Source: CAIVVT01 sp963823095
GTDB taxonomy: Bacteria > Acidobacteriota > Terriglobia > Bryobacterales > Bryobacteraceae
NCBI GenBank assembly: GCA_963823095.1
Contig: CAWGKI010000006.1
Coordinates: 186,001-250,000 of the forward strand
Length of the DNA stretch: 64,000 nt
Direction: 5' to 3'
The position numbers were made by a program, and so were the translations under genes. Below the pieces are notes generated by a model. That model did no database searches and was not told the origin of the DNA. It was given only the letters and a program-made list of their open reading frames with translations. Shown piece by piece: positions 1 through 9,332 of this stretch. Numbering within the stretch: the stretch's first letter is position 1; each line of letters begins with the position of its first letter.

Positions 1-1
1 C

Positions 2-868
2 TATATCGGATCGAAAGGGACGCATCTGTTCGACAAGTACACGGTGAATCTGATCGATCCAACAACCGGCAAGCGCCCCCTGTCGCAGTTCAGCTCCTTC
101 GGATTGAAGGCCAACACCGGCAACGACAACTTCAACGCGTTGCAGGCGCAGATCCAGCGCCGCTTCAAGAACGGCTTCCTGCTGCAGAGCAACTACATGT
201 GGTCGCACGGCATCGCGGACGCTTCTATCGGCGCCGGCGAAGGCGTGAGCTTCCAGAACATGTCCTGCCGCGCCTGCGACCGCAGCAGCACCAGCATCGA
301 CGTGCGCCACTACTTCACGGCTAACGCCGTGTATGAACTGCCGTTCGGCAAAGGTAAGCCCTTCGCTCGCAGCGGCGCTGCCGCCGCCATCCTCGGCGGT
401 TGGGAATTGGCGGGAATCGCCAGCGCTCGCACCGGCCTGCCGATCAACATCACCACCTCGCGCAAGGCGAACGTGATGCTTGACGGCAACACCTCCGGCC
501 AACGGCCCAACTACGTCCTGGGGCAGGACATCTATGCCGCCAACCAGACCATCGACAACTGGTTCAACAAGGCGGCCTTCTCAACGCCCGCGAAGTTCAC
601 CTGGGGCAACCTGGGCCGCTACATTGGCAACGGCCCCGGCGCTCTGGAGTTCGACACCACCCTGCAGCGCAAGTTTCGCATCACCGAGAAAATCGCATTC
701 AACCTGCGCGCAACCGCCTATAACCTGGCCAATCACCCGATTTACTCGAATCCCTCGGGCAACTCTTCTTCGTCCAGCTTTGGGCAAATCACGAGCATCG
801 TCAACGACGGCGCGACCGGATCCGGCGCTCCGCGCCGCATCGAGTTCATGCTGCGAACCGACTTCTAG
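2..868 (+). CDS. TonB-dependent receptor, Oar-like, C-terminal part (5' truncated by window)
   Basis: The reading frame is open from base 2, so the gene begins upstream of the window; about 288 residues are visible. The sequence is the last part of an outer-membrane beta-barrel: alternating aromatic/polar strands (LQAQIQRRFKNGFLLQSNYM, YNLANHPIYSNP) and a final strand ending in aromatic F (IEFMLRTDF), the usual BAM-targeting terminus. Runs such as YELPFGKGKPF and GWELAGIASARTGLPI are typical of the very large carboxypeptidase-regulatory-domain/Oar receptors that are abundant in Acidobacteriota. The inferred role is uptake of an oligomeric carbon source or siderophore across the outer membrane; the substrate cannot be read. 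A strong hairpin follows the stop codon. Confidence 0.8.
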   Translation, partial: YIGSKGTHLFDKYTVNLIDPTTGKRPLSQFSSFGLKANTGNDNFNALQAQIQRRFKNGFLLQSNYMWSHGIADASIGAGEGVSFQNMSCRACDRSSTSIDVRHYFTANAVYELPFGKGKPFARSGAAAAILGGWELAGIASARTGLPINITTSRKANVMLDGNTSGQRPNYVLGQDIYAANQTIDNWFNKAAFSTPAKFTWGNLGRYIGNGPGALEFDTTLQRKFRITEKIAFNLRATAYNLANHPIYSNPSGNSSSSSFGQITSIVNDGATGSGAPRRIEFMLRTDF

Positions 869-877
869 CGGCGCAAT

Positions 878-925
878 GGCCATCCAGGCTTCGCGCAGCA
901 CGATTTGCGCGAAGCCTGGATGGCC
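878..925 (+). terminator. Perfect 20-bp-arm hairpin after the TonB receptor
   Basis: Arms 878-897 and 906-925 are exact reverse complements around an 8-nt loop, starting 10 nt after the receptor stop codon. No T-run follows, so it may act as an mRNA 3' stabiliser or a factor-dependent terminator rather than a classical intrinsic terminator. Confidence 0.7.
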
Positions 926-1029
926 TCCAACCGGAGGGCAACGAGTCAGCAAGAAAGCGAAGCCCCGTTGCCCCACTCTTGTCTTATGGATCTTAAACAG
1001 CCAAAGTTGAAGCAACAGAAAGCACGAAC

Positions 1030-2356
1030 ATGATCAAACCGTTTCGCCGTTTTGCTACGGCGCTTGCCGTCCTCGGCCTCCTTCTCATCCTTGGTGTTCA
1101 TCTTCTTTGCGCTCCGAGCGCACCCGCTCCGGTTGGTTCCATTCCATCCCGGATTATTCTCACCTGGTCTGGCGATCCCGCTACAACCCAGTCCGTAACC
1201 TGGCAGACCACAACCGCTCTATCCACTCCCCAGGCGCAGGTGGCCAAATCTTCGCCCCACCCGAATTTCGCCGACAAGGCGACGACGGTTCCGGGCACGG
1301 TCACTTCGACGGCGGAACCCGGCCGCTACGTCGCTAAGCTCACCGGGCTCGATCCCGCGACGCAGTATCTCTACCGCGTCGGCGACGGAAAAGCTTGGAG
1401 CGAGTGGAACGCTTTCCGCACCGCTTCGGCCAAGCCCGAAGCCGTTCTGCTTCATCTATGTCGGGGACGCGCAGAACAACATCAAATCGATGTGGTCCCG
1501 AACCATTCGTGCAGCCTACGCGAAGGCGCCGGATGCGCGCTTCATCGCGCACGCCGGCGACCTGGTGGCCGAAGGATATGACGAGCGCCTCTGGGGCGAG
1601 TGGAGCGACGCGCTCGGTTTCATCAGCGCCACCGTTCCCAGTCTGCCCGTCCCGGGCAACCACGATCTTCACCGCGCGCCAGGCTCGCCCGATGCCAAGT
1701 CAACGCTCAGCGTGTCGCCGATTTGGAACATGCAGTTCGCCCTGCCGGACAATGGCCCGGACGCTCCGGAGCTGAAAGGGCAAAGCTACTTCATGGACTA
1801 TCAGGGCGTGCGGTTCATCGCTCTCGACGTGAACGTATTTGCGAACGAAGCATTCGACTCACAGGCAAAACAGCGCGTCTGGGATGCCCAAGTGAACTGG
1901 TTGAATAAGATCCTGGCCAGCAACCCGAACCACTGGACCATTGTGGTTCAACACCAGCCGCTATTCGCCATGGCCAAGGGACGCGACTACCAGGAGATGC
2001 GGGCGGTACTCGCCCCGCTGTACGAAAAGTACGGCGTCGACGTTGTCCTGCAGGGGCACGATCACCACTACAGCCGTACGCATAAGATCGCGCAAGGACG
2101 CATCGTGGATCCCTCGGCGCCGGGCGTCATCTACGCCATCTCGGTCAGCGGTCCGAAGATGTATGAAGTCCAGGAGCCGAACCGCAAGCTGATGGCGAAC
2201 GTCGTCGAACAAACGCAGTGCTTTCAGGTCGTCGAGGTCACCCCGTCGGCATTGAAATACGTTGCATACTCCGCCGACGGCGCCATCGCCGATAAATTCG
2301 AATTACGGAAGAGCGGCAAGTCGTCCACCTACGTCAATCAGGCGCCCGCCAGGTAG
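1030..2356 (+). CDS. Secreted purple-acid-phosphatase-like metallophosphoesterase (frameshifted near 1441)
   Basis: The N-terminal part (from ATG 1030) has a hydrophobic export segment at residues 11-28 and a fibronectin-III-like domain (SRIILTWSGDP, TGLDPATQYLYRVGDG), as in purple acid phosphatases. The catalytic part continues in the next frame from about 1442 with every metallophosphatase motif in order: VGDAQ, HAGDLV, GNHD, VQHQP and GHDHHYSR (the GHxHxYxR form). Removing one base from the CC at about 1442-1443 joins both frames as EAFCFIYVGDAQ, so a one-base insertion is the simplest explanation. Predicted role: hydrolysis of phosphate monoesters outside the cytoplasm using a dinuclear metal centre. 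It sits upstream of a YVTN propeller and near a second phosphoesterase. Confidence 0.8.
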
Positions 2357-2407
2357 CCGCGGCCCGGCATGAAGATAATTGGCAACCCATATAGGAGAAA
2401 TCGAAAA

Positions 2408-3424
2408 ATGAAGAACCTCGGAACGACTTTGCTGGGACTGTTCACCGTGGCGTTGATCGCGCAGGGCGCAACAGATTACAAGATTCAGGCCCGCTATCCG
2501 ATCGCAGGAACCGGCGGCTGGGACTACATCACGCTCGATGATTCAGCCCGGCGGCTGTATGTCTCGCACGCCACGCAGGTGGAGGTGTTGAACGCCGACA
2601 ACGGGCAGATGATCGGCACCATCGCGGACACGCCTGGAGTGCATGGAATCGCCATCGCCTCGGCCTTCAAGCACGGCTTCACGAGCAATGGGAAAGAGAA
2701 CAAAGTATCGGTTTTCGACCCCTCCGACTTGCACTTGATTAAGAAGATCGACGTCGGCAAGGGACCGGATGGCATCTACTTCGACGCGGCATCGAAGCGT
2801 GTCTTCACCAACAATCATGGTTCTGACGACATCACTGCGATCGATGCCGAGACTATGGAAGTCGTAGGCACGGTAAAGATCGAGGGCGCCGCCGAGCAGA
2901 TGGTGACCGGCCGCGGTGGTCTGCTCTACGTCAATCTTGAAGACAAGGCCGAAGTGGTGTCCTTCGACCCCAAGACTCTTGAAGTCAAACAGCGGCTTCC
3001 GATTGGCGTTGCCAAGACCCCGACCGGGCTGGCCTTCGATGCCAAGACCAACCGCTTGTTCATCGGCTGCCGCGAAGAACCGGAGATGGTGGTGATGGAT
3101 GCCGCTACGGGAAGAGTCATCGCTCATTTCCCGATCGGTAAGGGCGTAGATGCGGCGGCATTCGATCCGGAATCGCGCCTGATCTTCCTATCGAGCGGAG
3201 AGGGATCGCTCGGCGTCTTCCGTGAGAAATCGGCGGATGAATATGAAGACGCGGGCGCCGTCAAGACCCAGCAGAGCGCCAAGACCTTGGCCCTCGATCC
3301 GAAAACCAAGAGGGTTTTCCTTCCCGCCGCGGAGTTTGACGTGGTCCCGCCGGCCGAGCCTGGCGGGCGCGCCAAGCGCACGATGAAGCCGGGTTCCTTC
3401 GTCGTTCTGGTTGTCGGGAAGTAA
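2408..3424 (+). CDS. Secreted YVTN/YncE-type beta-propeller protein
   Basis: The ATG at 2408 is chosen because AGGAG lies at 2393-2397 and the next residues form a Sec signal peptide (MKNLGTTLLGLFTVALIAQG); an upstream ATG at 2369 would bury this. The mature part is about 320 residues of repeated propeller blades with the pattern RLYVSHATQVEVL, RVFTNNHGSDDITAID, LLYVNLEDKAEVVSFD, NRLFIGCREEPEMVVMD. The family is a seven-bladed propeller without known catalytic residues, usually acting as a periplasmic binding or scaffold protein. It lies 52 nt after the phosphatase gene and may be co-transcribed. The substrate is not evident. Confidence 0.82.
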   Translation: MKNLGTTLLGLFTVALIAQGATDYKIQARYPIAGTGGWDYITLDDSARRLYVSHATQVEVLNADNGQMIGTIADTPGVHGIAIASAFKHGFTSNGKENKVSVFDPSDLHLIKKIDVGKGPDGIYFDAASKRVFTNNHGSDDITAIDAETMEVVGTVKIEGAAEQMVTGRGGLLYVNLEDKAEVVSFDPKTLEVKQRLPIGVAKTPTGLAFDAKTNRLFIGCREEPEMVVMDAATGRVIAHFPIGKGVDAAAFDPESRLIFLSSGEGSLGVFREKSADEYEDAGAVKTQQSAKTLALDPKTKRVFLPAAEFDVVPPAEPGGRAKRTMKPGSFVVLVVGK

Positions 3425-3461
3425 GCCGCGCCGGGTTTTACCCTCCTGCTAAGTCATCGAT

Positions 3462-3493
3462 GATGGCCGGCGATCTCACGGTCGCCGGCCATC
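3462..3493. terminator. Bidirectional hairpin between convergent genes
   Basis: Perfect 12-bp arms at 3462-3473 and 3482-3493 with an 8-nt loop lie between the stop codons of the convergent propeller gene and the phosphoesterase gene. The position suits a shared terminator, though neither side has a clear T-run. Confidence 0.6.
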
Positions 3494-3518
3494 GTCAGTT
3501 CAACAGCCGAAGCGGCAA

Positions 3519-5441
3519 TCAGAATTCGAACATGTCGAACAGGTCGCCTATGGCCGGACTGTTGAGCGGCGCGTACGGATTACCCTCGGACGTCACCGGA
3601 TTCGGATAGTTGTCGCGGCTGCGATGCGTCACCGGAGAGAGCCTCCAGTTTCTTTCGATGAATTTCAGGATCGATACGTGGTCCGTGTAGCTGTGGCTCA
3701 CGTGGCCAGGCCGCGCGTGAGGCGAAACGGCAATCATGGGAATTCGAGTCCCGTCGCCAAAGAAATCCAGCGGTTGCACATAGCCGGAATCGTAATAGCC
3801 GCCGCCCTCGTCGAACGTGATCAGGATCGCGGTGCTGCTCCAGATCTCCGCGTTGCCCTGTACCGCGTCGACCACTTTCTTCACGAATCCCTCGAACAGG
3901 TCGAGCTTCGACGAGGCGGGGTGGCCATCCACCAGGCCACTCGGTTTGAGGAAAGAAACCGCTGGCAGCGTGTTCGCGGAGATATCGGAAAACAAACTCG
4001 TCTCATCCTGGATGTGCGCCGTCCGCAGCGCCGGGTTGGTCATGATATCCGTCGCATACTGGAAGCCGTTGCAGATGTTGCAGTACGCGTTGGGCAGGCC
4101 GGCCACGTAATTGTCCCAGCCCTCGCCGTAGTACTTGAAGGAAATGCTCTTCTCAAGCAGCGCATCGCCGATGTGACGCACCGAGGTCGGCGGAATCGTG
4201 AACGTGTTAGGGCCGAGAGGAGCCGCGGTCCCATCGCCGAGGTAGCCCGGATTGTAGTTGTTCAGAATGTAGTAGTGGCCCGTCTCGCAGTTCGGTTTGA
4301 TGGGCGGGGTCAACGAGGCGAGGTAGTGCACGACGGAAGTTACGCCGGGCTGGGCCGCATCGGCGCACTCACTGTAGGTTCCGCCCGAGTAGCCATCCTG
4401 GGCGTAGTAGTTGTTGGTGCCCGGCTGCGGGTTCGGGTTCTCAATCTGATTCGCCGGCGGGGTCAGGGCATTTCCATTGCCGTCGCTGTACCAGATGTCA
4501 TCGCCGTAGAACAGCATGATGTGGTTGGCGCCGGTTCCACCCTGTACCGACTGATGGAAGTTGTCGCTCATCGAATATTGATCCGCCAGCGACTTCAGGT
4601 AAGGAGCGTCCCCTTTCGCGACGTTGTAGAATCCCATGGCGGTTGAGCCTTCGCCGGTCGTGAGGTCGTTGAACCCGGCTGGCTGAACGTGCCCGTTGCT
4701 GCCGGCTCCAATCGTCACTTCCACCCAGGGGAAAAGGTCGCTCTTGCAGCCGCTCGGGTTGCGATGGGTTGCGTAACTTGCGTCGCAGTCCAGTTGCTGC
4801 CACATCTGGTAGAAGCGGTGTACGGGGCTCGAACCATAATCGTCGTACGTCAGGGATGGGGTAAGCGGATAGACTCCCTCGCCCAAGCTGTAGGGGGTGG
4901 CGAAGCGCGTATCGACCGACTTGCCCGGGAGTCCGCTTCCGCCGGTGGTGAGTTCCACGGCGTAGCCCGGCGCAAGATTCGGCTCGGCCGCTTCCGCCGC
5001 GGCCACGGTCGTGAAGGGCGCACTAGCGGGAGTTCCATCGGTCATGGCCGGAGGGACATTCGTGTACAGGCTCTTCGACTTGGGGCTGATGGAAAACGTC
5101 ACGTTGTCGACCGCGCTGTACTGCGCGGACTCTGAGTAACGGGGTCCTTTGCTGCCGTCCGCGTTGACGATGTGCTTGGAAAGCAGGTTGGAAACCGTTT
5201 GCCCTTTTTTCGGCGTATAGGTGGCGAAGACGTGGTCGAACGTCCGGTTCTCACCGATGATTACGATCACGTGCTTAATCGGCGATGTGGTGGGAGAAGC
5301 TTCGGGTGGTTCCTGGTAGGCGAACACGGGAACCCCGGTCATCAAATCGAGGACCATAACCAGGACCAGGCCGAGCTTCAATTGCCTCAGCGACGATGGA
5401 AGCCGTAGAAGCGACGTGGGGACGCTGCGCAGTAGGGACAT
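3519..5441 (-). CDS. Secreted phosphoesterase family protein (phospholipase C / acid phosphatase AcpA type)
   Basis: This 640-residue protein has an N-terminal hydrophobic export segment (about residues 23-41) and the signature of the phosphoesterase family (Pfam 04185): VIVIIGENRTFDHVFATY near residue 58, ANHIMLFYGDD, SGLVDGHPASS, ILITFDEGGGYYD, and a C-terminal PMIAVSPHARPGHVSHSYTD block. Family members cleave phosphatidylcholine/sphingomyelin or phosphate monoesters outside the cell. GGAGAA lies just upstream of the ATG at 5441. It converges on the purple-phosphatase/propeller pair, giving two secreted phosphoesterases within 5.5 kb, consistent with phosphate scavenging. Choosing lipase versus phosphatase is not possible from sequence alone. 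Confidence 0.88.
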   Translation of the reverse strand: MSLLRSVPTSLLRLPSSLRQLKLGLVLVMVLDLMTGVPVFAYQEPPEASPTTSPIKHVIVIIGENRTFDHVFATYTPKKGQTVSNLLSKHIVNADGSKGPRYSESAQYSAVDNVTFSISPKSKSLYTNVPPAMTDGTPASAPFTTVAAAEAAEPNLAPGYAVELTTGGSGLPGKSVDTRFATPYSLGEGVYPLTPSLTYDDYGSSPVHRFYQMWQQLDCDASYATHRNPSGCKSDLFPWVEVTIGAGSNGHVQPAGFNDLTTGEGSTAMGFYNVAKGDAPYLKSLADQYSMSDNFHQSVQGGTGANHIMLFYGDDIWYSDGNGNALTPPANQIENPNPQPGTNNYYAQDGYSGGTYSECADAAQPGVTSVVHYLASLTPPIKPNCETGHYYILNNYNPGYLGDGTAAPLGPNTFTIPPTSVRHIGDALLEKSISFKYYGEGWDNYVAGLPNAYCNICNGFQYATDIMTNPALRTAHIQDETSLFSDISANTLPAVSFLKPSGLVDGHPASSKLDLFEGFVKKVVDAVQGNAEIWSSTAILITFDEGGGYYDSGYVQPLDFFGDGTRIPMIAVSPHARPGHVSHSYTDHVSILKFIERNWRLSPVTHRSRDNYPNPVTSEGNPYAPLNSPAIGDLFDMFEF

Positions 5442-5805
5442 TGTTTCTCCGTGGTCGAAATCTCGAACCGTTGCCAGCGTACGCGGTGAGATTGTCAGAA
5501 CAATTAAGCGCAGTTAACAGAAAAGTGAATCTGGATTACGCAGTATGGTGGTGATGCGCCGTACCGGGAGTGCGCTGGCGTGATGGCCGGGCAGGAGTGC
5601 GAGAGGTGGTGCACTCCTGCCAATGCTGCCTGAAGCCGAAATCCGGGGACCTGGATTCGGTGAATCCTCGCACGCGGGTAGAACGCTTGCGCAAGGACTG
5701 GCATTCTCCGTGCCACACTTCCGGCGAACTCGGACGATATGCTGTTAAGAAGCTCGGCGAAGAGTGCCCTTCCGTCTGAGAGACGTGGGGCTGGAGGAGC
5801 CCGCG
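5442..5805. other. Intergenic stretch between divergent genes
   Basis: This stretch lies between the phosphoesterase start and the small membrane protein gene. I see short imperfect direct and inverted repeats (for example GGCAGGAGTGC near 5590 against GCACTCCTGCC near 5611) but no convincing gene, RNA or clear promoter. Confidence 0.4.
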
Positions 5806-6162
5806 ATGACAAACATGATGATTGCGATGTGGATCTTTGGGACGGTGCTAGCCCAGGTAGTCATCGCCGTGTCGATAGACAAGTACCGCCGCAAGCGGAG
5901 CAGGCTGCGGGCCGTGGAAGCCGGAGTTGCCTTCGGTTTGCCGGAGCGCGCTCCGTTCGAATCCGCCCCGCCCGATGTCGCCAAGAAGACCTATGCCAAT
6001 CTGTCGGCTTTGTTGATCGCTCTGTCACCCGAAACCGGGCTTGCGCAGTGTGACCTCCGCTCGGAGCTGGAGTCAGTGTTGGCCGCGCTTTCTCCCGGAC
6101 CTGATGGGAATGCGCCCACAAAAGCCAGTACAGAGTCGGCCCGCACCATTCCGAAGGGTTGA
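5806..6162 (+). CDS. Hypothetical small membrane-anchored protein, 118 aa
   Basis: The start at 5806 is set by a perfect Shine-Dalgarno GGAGGAG at 5793-5799, 6 nt before the ATG. The protein opens with one transmembrane segment (MTNMMIAMWIFGTVLAQVVI), then a basic stretch (DKYRRKRSRLR) that predicts a cytoplasmic C-terminus. The remainder is Ala/Leu-rich and probably helical (residues 55-95), followed by a low-complexity tail. No family is recognised and no neighbour gives a clear clue. The strong ribosome-binding site is the main evidence that it is real. Confidence 0.55.
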   Translation: MTNMMIAMWIFGTVLAQVVIAVSIDKYRRKRSRLRAVEAGVAFGLPERAPFESAPPDVAKKTYANLSALLIALSPETGLAQCDLRSELESVLAALSPGPDGNAPTKASTESARTIPKG

Positions 6163-6279
6163 TCCGGGAGCCGGCGTAGCTTGTTGAGCGCGCGGAATTC
6201 ATGTGGATCCGGTCCGCCTCGCAAGCTGGCGAACCCAAATTGAAAGATGTGATTCGAGAGAAACTTTCTACCAGGTCTT

Positions 6280-6289
6280 GCATATAATG
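6280..6289 (+). promoter_or_regulatory. Possible -10 element upstream of the carboxylesterase gene
   Basis: TATAAT at 6283-6288 matches the sigma-70 -10 consensus exactly, within the 10-mer GCATATAATG. No good -35 hexamer is seen at the usual distance. The same 10-mer recurs at 21899-21908 ahead of another secreted-enzyme gene. Confidence 0.3.
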
Positions 6290-6445
6290 TCCCCGAAATA
6301 TCATTTCGCACGACTAATCTCATAAGGCCACCAGAGCCTGCCGAGCGATCCGCCGCAACCTTGGCGTCGACACGGACGTCGACAAGAACGCCCGGAATCC
6401 AAGGCCTCGTCGACGGTGATACCATCCGGTTGAGTCGACAATCCT

Positions 6446-8057
6446 ATGAAGTCATCACAGTTGGTCCTCCTCCCGGTCATCGCGATCTGCACCTGCGCGA
6501 TTCAGTCGTCTTTCGCCGCCGATCGAGTCAGGATCGCCAATGGCGTCCTCGAGTCCAAGGCCGCGCCCAAGGCTGGCGTGCGCAGCTTCAAGGGCATCCC
6601 GTTCGGCCAGCCACCGGTCGGGGACCTGCGCTGGCGCGAGCCTCAGCCAGTGAAGAACTGGAAGGGCGTTCGCAACGCCGATCAGTTTGGTCCGCGCTGC
6701 ATGCAGCGGACTTCCCCTGGCGCCGACTACTGGTTCCGCAGCAACGGCATGAGCGAAGACTGCCTCTACCTCAACGTCTGGACTCCCGTTAAATCGGCCA
6801 AGGAGAAACTCCCCGTTCTTGTCTACATCTTCGGCGGCGGCTTCCAAAACGGCGACGGCTCGGAGCCGCGCTATGACGGCGAGAACATGGCGAGCAAAGG
6901 CATGGTCGCAGTCTCGATCAATTACCGGACCAACGTTTTCGGCTTCTTCGCTCATCCGGAACTCACCCAGGAATCGCCCCACCATGCGGCGGGCAACTAT
7001 GGATTGCTCGACCAGGTGGCCGCACTGCAGTGGGTGCGAACGAACATCGCGGCATTCGGCGGCGACCCGCAACGCGTCACCATCGCCGGCGAATCGGCCG
7101 GGTCCATCTCGGTCAGCGCGCTCATGGCTTCGCCGCTTTCCAGGGACCTGATGGCCGCCGCGATCGGCGAAAGCGGCGCGATGATCTCGAGCCTGCCCCC
7201 ACAGCCTCTGGCCGACGCCGAGCAGAACGGCGTCCAAGTTCGGCGCCGCTATTGGAGCCATCACCTTGGCTGCCCTCCGCGCGATGAGCGGTGAGCAGAT
7301 CCAGGAAGCCCTCAGCAAGACGCAGGGATTCCGCTTCCGCACGACGCTCGACGGCTACTTCCTGCCCAAGCCGTTGGCGGCCATCTTTGAGGCCGGCGAG
7401 CAGGCCAGGATTCCGCTGCTGGCCGGTTCGAACACGCAGGAGCAACCGGCGCGGTTGGTACTTGGCGAAGGCGATCCGACGCCGGAAACGCTCGCCAACG
7501 CCATCAAAAAGTTCTATGGCGATCGGGCCGACGCGGTGGTGAAGGCATACGCCGCCAGCACGGCCGATGAGGTTTATGAGGCCGCCACGCACCTGGCCAG
7601 CGCCCGGTTCATTTCGCACGGCACGTGGAAGTGGACGGAACTCCAGATGAAGACCGGCGGCAAGCCCGTGTACCGTTATCTTTATGCGCGTCCGCGTCCG
7701 CCGTACCTGGGGATGCCGGGTCAGGCGCCGCCTGCGTCTCCCGCTTCCGCCAGCGCTCCGGCGGGACCCCAAGGCGCGGTCCACTCGGCCGAAATTCAGT
7801 ACGCGATGGGGAACCTCGATCTGGACAAGCGCTATACCTGGGAGCCCGCCGACTATGAAGTCTCCAAATTGATGCAGGCCTATTTCGTGAACTTCATCAA
7901 GACGGCAAACCCGAACGGTGCGGGTCTCCCGAATTGGCCGGCGTACAGTGCCGGCGGCGACTACCAGCTCATGCGAATCGACGTGGAATCCCATGCCGAA
8001 CCCGAGCCCCACCGCGACCGCTATCTGGCGATCGACGCGGCAATCTCAAAGCCATAG
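6446..8057 (+). CDS. Secreted type B carboxylesterase (frameshifted near 7232)
   Basis: ATG at 6446 starts a signal peptide (MKSSQLVLLPVIAICTCA), followed by a type B carboxylesterase core: GIPFGQPPVGDLRW, SEDCLYLNVWTP, oxyanion-hole GGGF and the nucleophile elbow GESAGS. After DAEQNG the frame shifts; the C-terminal half continues in the next frame as FGAAIGAITLAALRAM and through LDGYFLP. Removing one C from GTCC at about 7231-7233 restores AEQNGVKFGAAIG, so a one-base insertion is the simplest explanation. Family role: hydrolysis of carboxylic esters by a Ser-Glu/Asp-His triad; the physiological ester is unknown. It converges on a dienelactone-hydrolase-like gene. Confidence 0.85.
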
Positions 8058-8193
8058 TCCGCGCGAATCGCTCGGATGGACGCTGTGCTCGGGGAGGACG
8101 GCTCCATTTTCGCGGAGATCCGGCGTGGTGCCGATTGGGGGAACGTTCCGGCGCGGATTCGCTGAACGCGGCCCGGTACACGGTGTGCGATAT

Positions 8194-9058
8194 TTAAGCC
8201 AACGCTTTTTCGTATAGCGCGAGCAAGCGGCTCCATGCCTTCTCGGCCTGAGGCTCGTTGTAGACCCGAGAATCCGGCGGGCACCAGCCATGCGCGGCGC
8301 CAGTATATACCTCGATCTCCGCAGGCAGGTTCGCCTTAGCAAACGTATCTTTCAACACGGTCTTGTCATTTGGCGAGCGCTGGTCGTCATTTTCCGCGAT
8401 CGCGATGAGGAACTGCGCCTTCGACTTCGCGGCCTGAAGGTGTGGACTGTTCGGCGCGTCGGTCACGAGTCCGCCGCCATGGAATGACGCCACTGCTCCG
8501 ACACGATCGGGCACGGCGGCAGCCGTACGAAACGCAATCGGACCACCCATGCAATAGCCCTGTGTGCCAACCTTCCGGTTCTTCGCAACCGGCGCTTGCC
8601 CGTCCAGCCACACCGATGAAGGCTTTCGCGTCCATCATCTGCGTCGTCTCGTTTAGAGCTCGCGCGAGCGGCATCAAGTCCTGGATTGGAGTTGCGCCTC
8701 CAGCTTCCGCTGTCGGCGCCTTTTTGACGCGGTAGAAGGGATTCACGACAAGCACCGAATACCCCGATTCGGCGAGCCGTTTGCCCATCTGGCGGAACGC
8801 CGGCCGCAGTCCGAAGATATCGGGCCACACGAGAATCCCCGGCGCCGTGCCGCTCACCGGATGCACGAAGTAACAGTCCGCGCTGCCGTCCGGCGTGGTG
8901 ATGTTTACGTCGGCTTCGGCCACCGCGGCGGCGTTGGCGACTTGCGGCAACGCCATCGCGATTCCCGCGCCCAACATCACGCCGAATTGTTTGCGTGTTA
9001 CCAGACCGCGAGCCTCGTACTCTCGCCGGTCCTTCTCGAAATGATCCTGATCACACAT
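8194..9058 (-). CDS. Dienelactone hydrolase family protein (frameshifted near 8610)
   Basis: The first frame (ATG at 9058) gives a Tat-like or Sec-like leader (residues about 20-45, VTRKQFGVMLGAGIAMALP), then the alpha/beta-hydrolase start PGILVWPDIFGLRPAFR. The second frame carries WLDGQAPVAK, the cysteine nucleophile motif GYCMGG, an acidic site in IAENDDQ and the histidine in GAAHGW. Together these are the Cys-Asp-His triad of dienelactone hydrolases. The junction FIGV/WLDG needs a one-base correction at about 8610. The family opens lactones in aromatic degradation, but many members act on other esters; substrate unknown. The leader suggests export, unlike classical cytoplasmic ClcD. Confidence 0.8.
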
Positions 9059-9332
9059 AGTCCCTCCCAGTCGCTTCCCAGTTGCGCACTAGAACCACGC
9101 GCGTATCTTGCCATTGTACCCAGGCATTCGGGATCAGTGAGATTTGAGAGTTGAACCGCGCAGCGCCTCGCGTCGGTGACGCACCCCGAGAGCGGAACAA
9201 CGACCCATACTTACGACACGGCCGGCCGCGCAGAGCCGCGAATGCAAAGAGCGGCCGTGTGGGAGCGGTTGCCCACAAAACTCCCTGAACAGACCTCAGC
9301 ATTGGCCGGGCGACAACGCCGCGCCCGCCTTC
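9059..9332. other. Intergenic stretch with a gene fragment
   Basis: Between the dienelactone hydrolase start and the URO-D-like stop I see only the YD-repeat fragment listed separately and a GGAGCGGTTG piece near 9259, which matches the ends of the dispersed inverted-repeat elements at 18845-18973 and 62042-62119. Confidence 0.4.
9176..9229 (+). pseudogene. Fragment of an RHS/YD-repeat protein
   Basis: In one frame this reads VTHPESGTTTHTYDTAGR, which fits one YD repeat unit (ESGTTTxTYDxxGR). Nothing recognisable precedes or follows it in frame, so it is best seen as a scrap left from a deleted RHS/YD-repeat gene. The match is short but specific. Confidence 0.45.

Noticed and set aside
1030..2356. 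Programmed ribosomal frameshifting as the cause of the split genes
   Set aside because: No slippery heptamer with downstream structure was found at the junctions, and shifts in both directions occur in unrelated genes, so sequence error is simpler.
8447..8828. Two overlapping short plus/minus frames within the dienelactone hydrolase region
   Set aside because: They are shadows of the frameshifted hydrolase gene; joining its two real frames recovers the Cys-Asp-His motifs.
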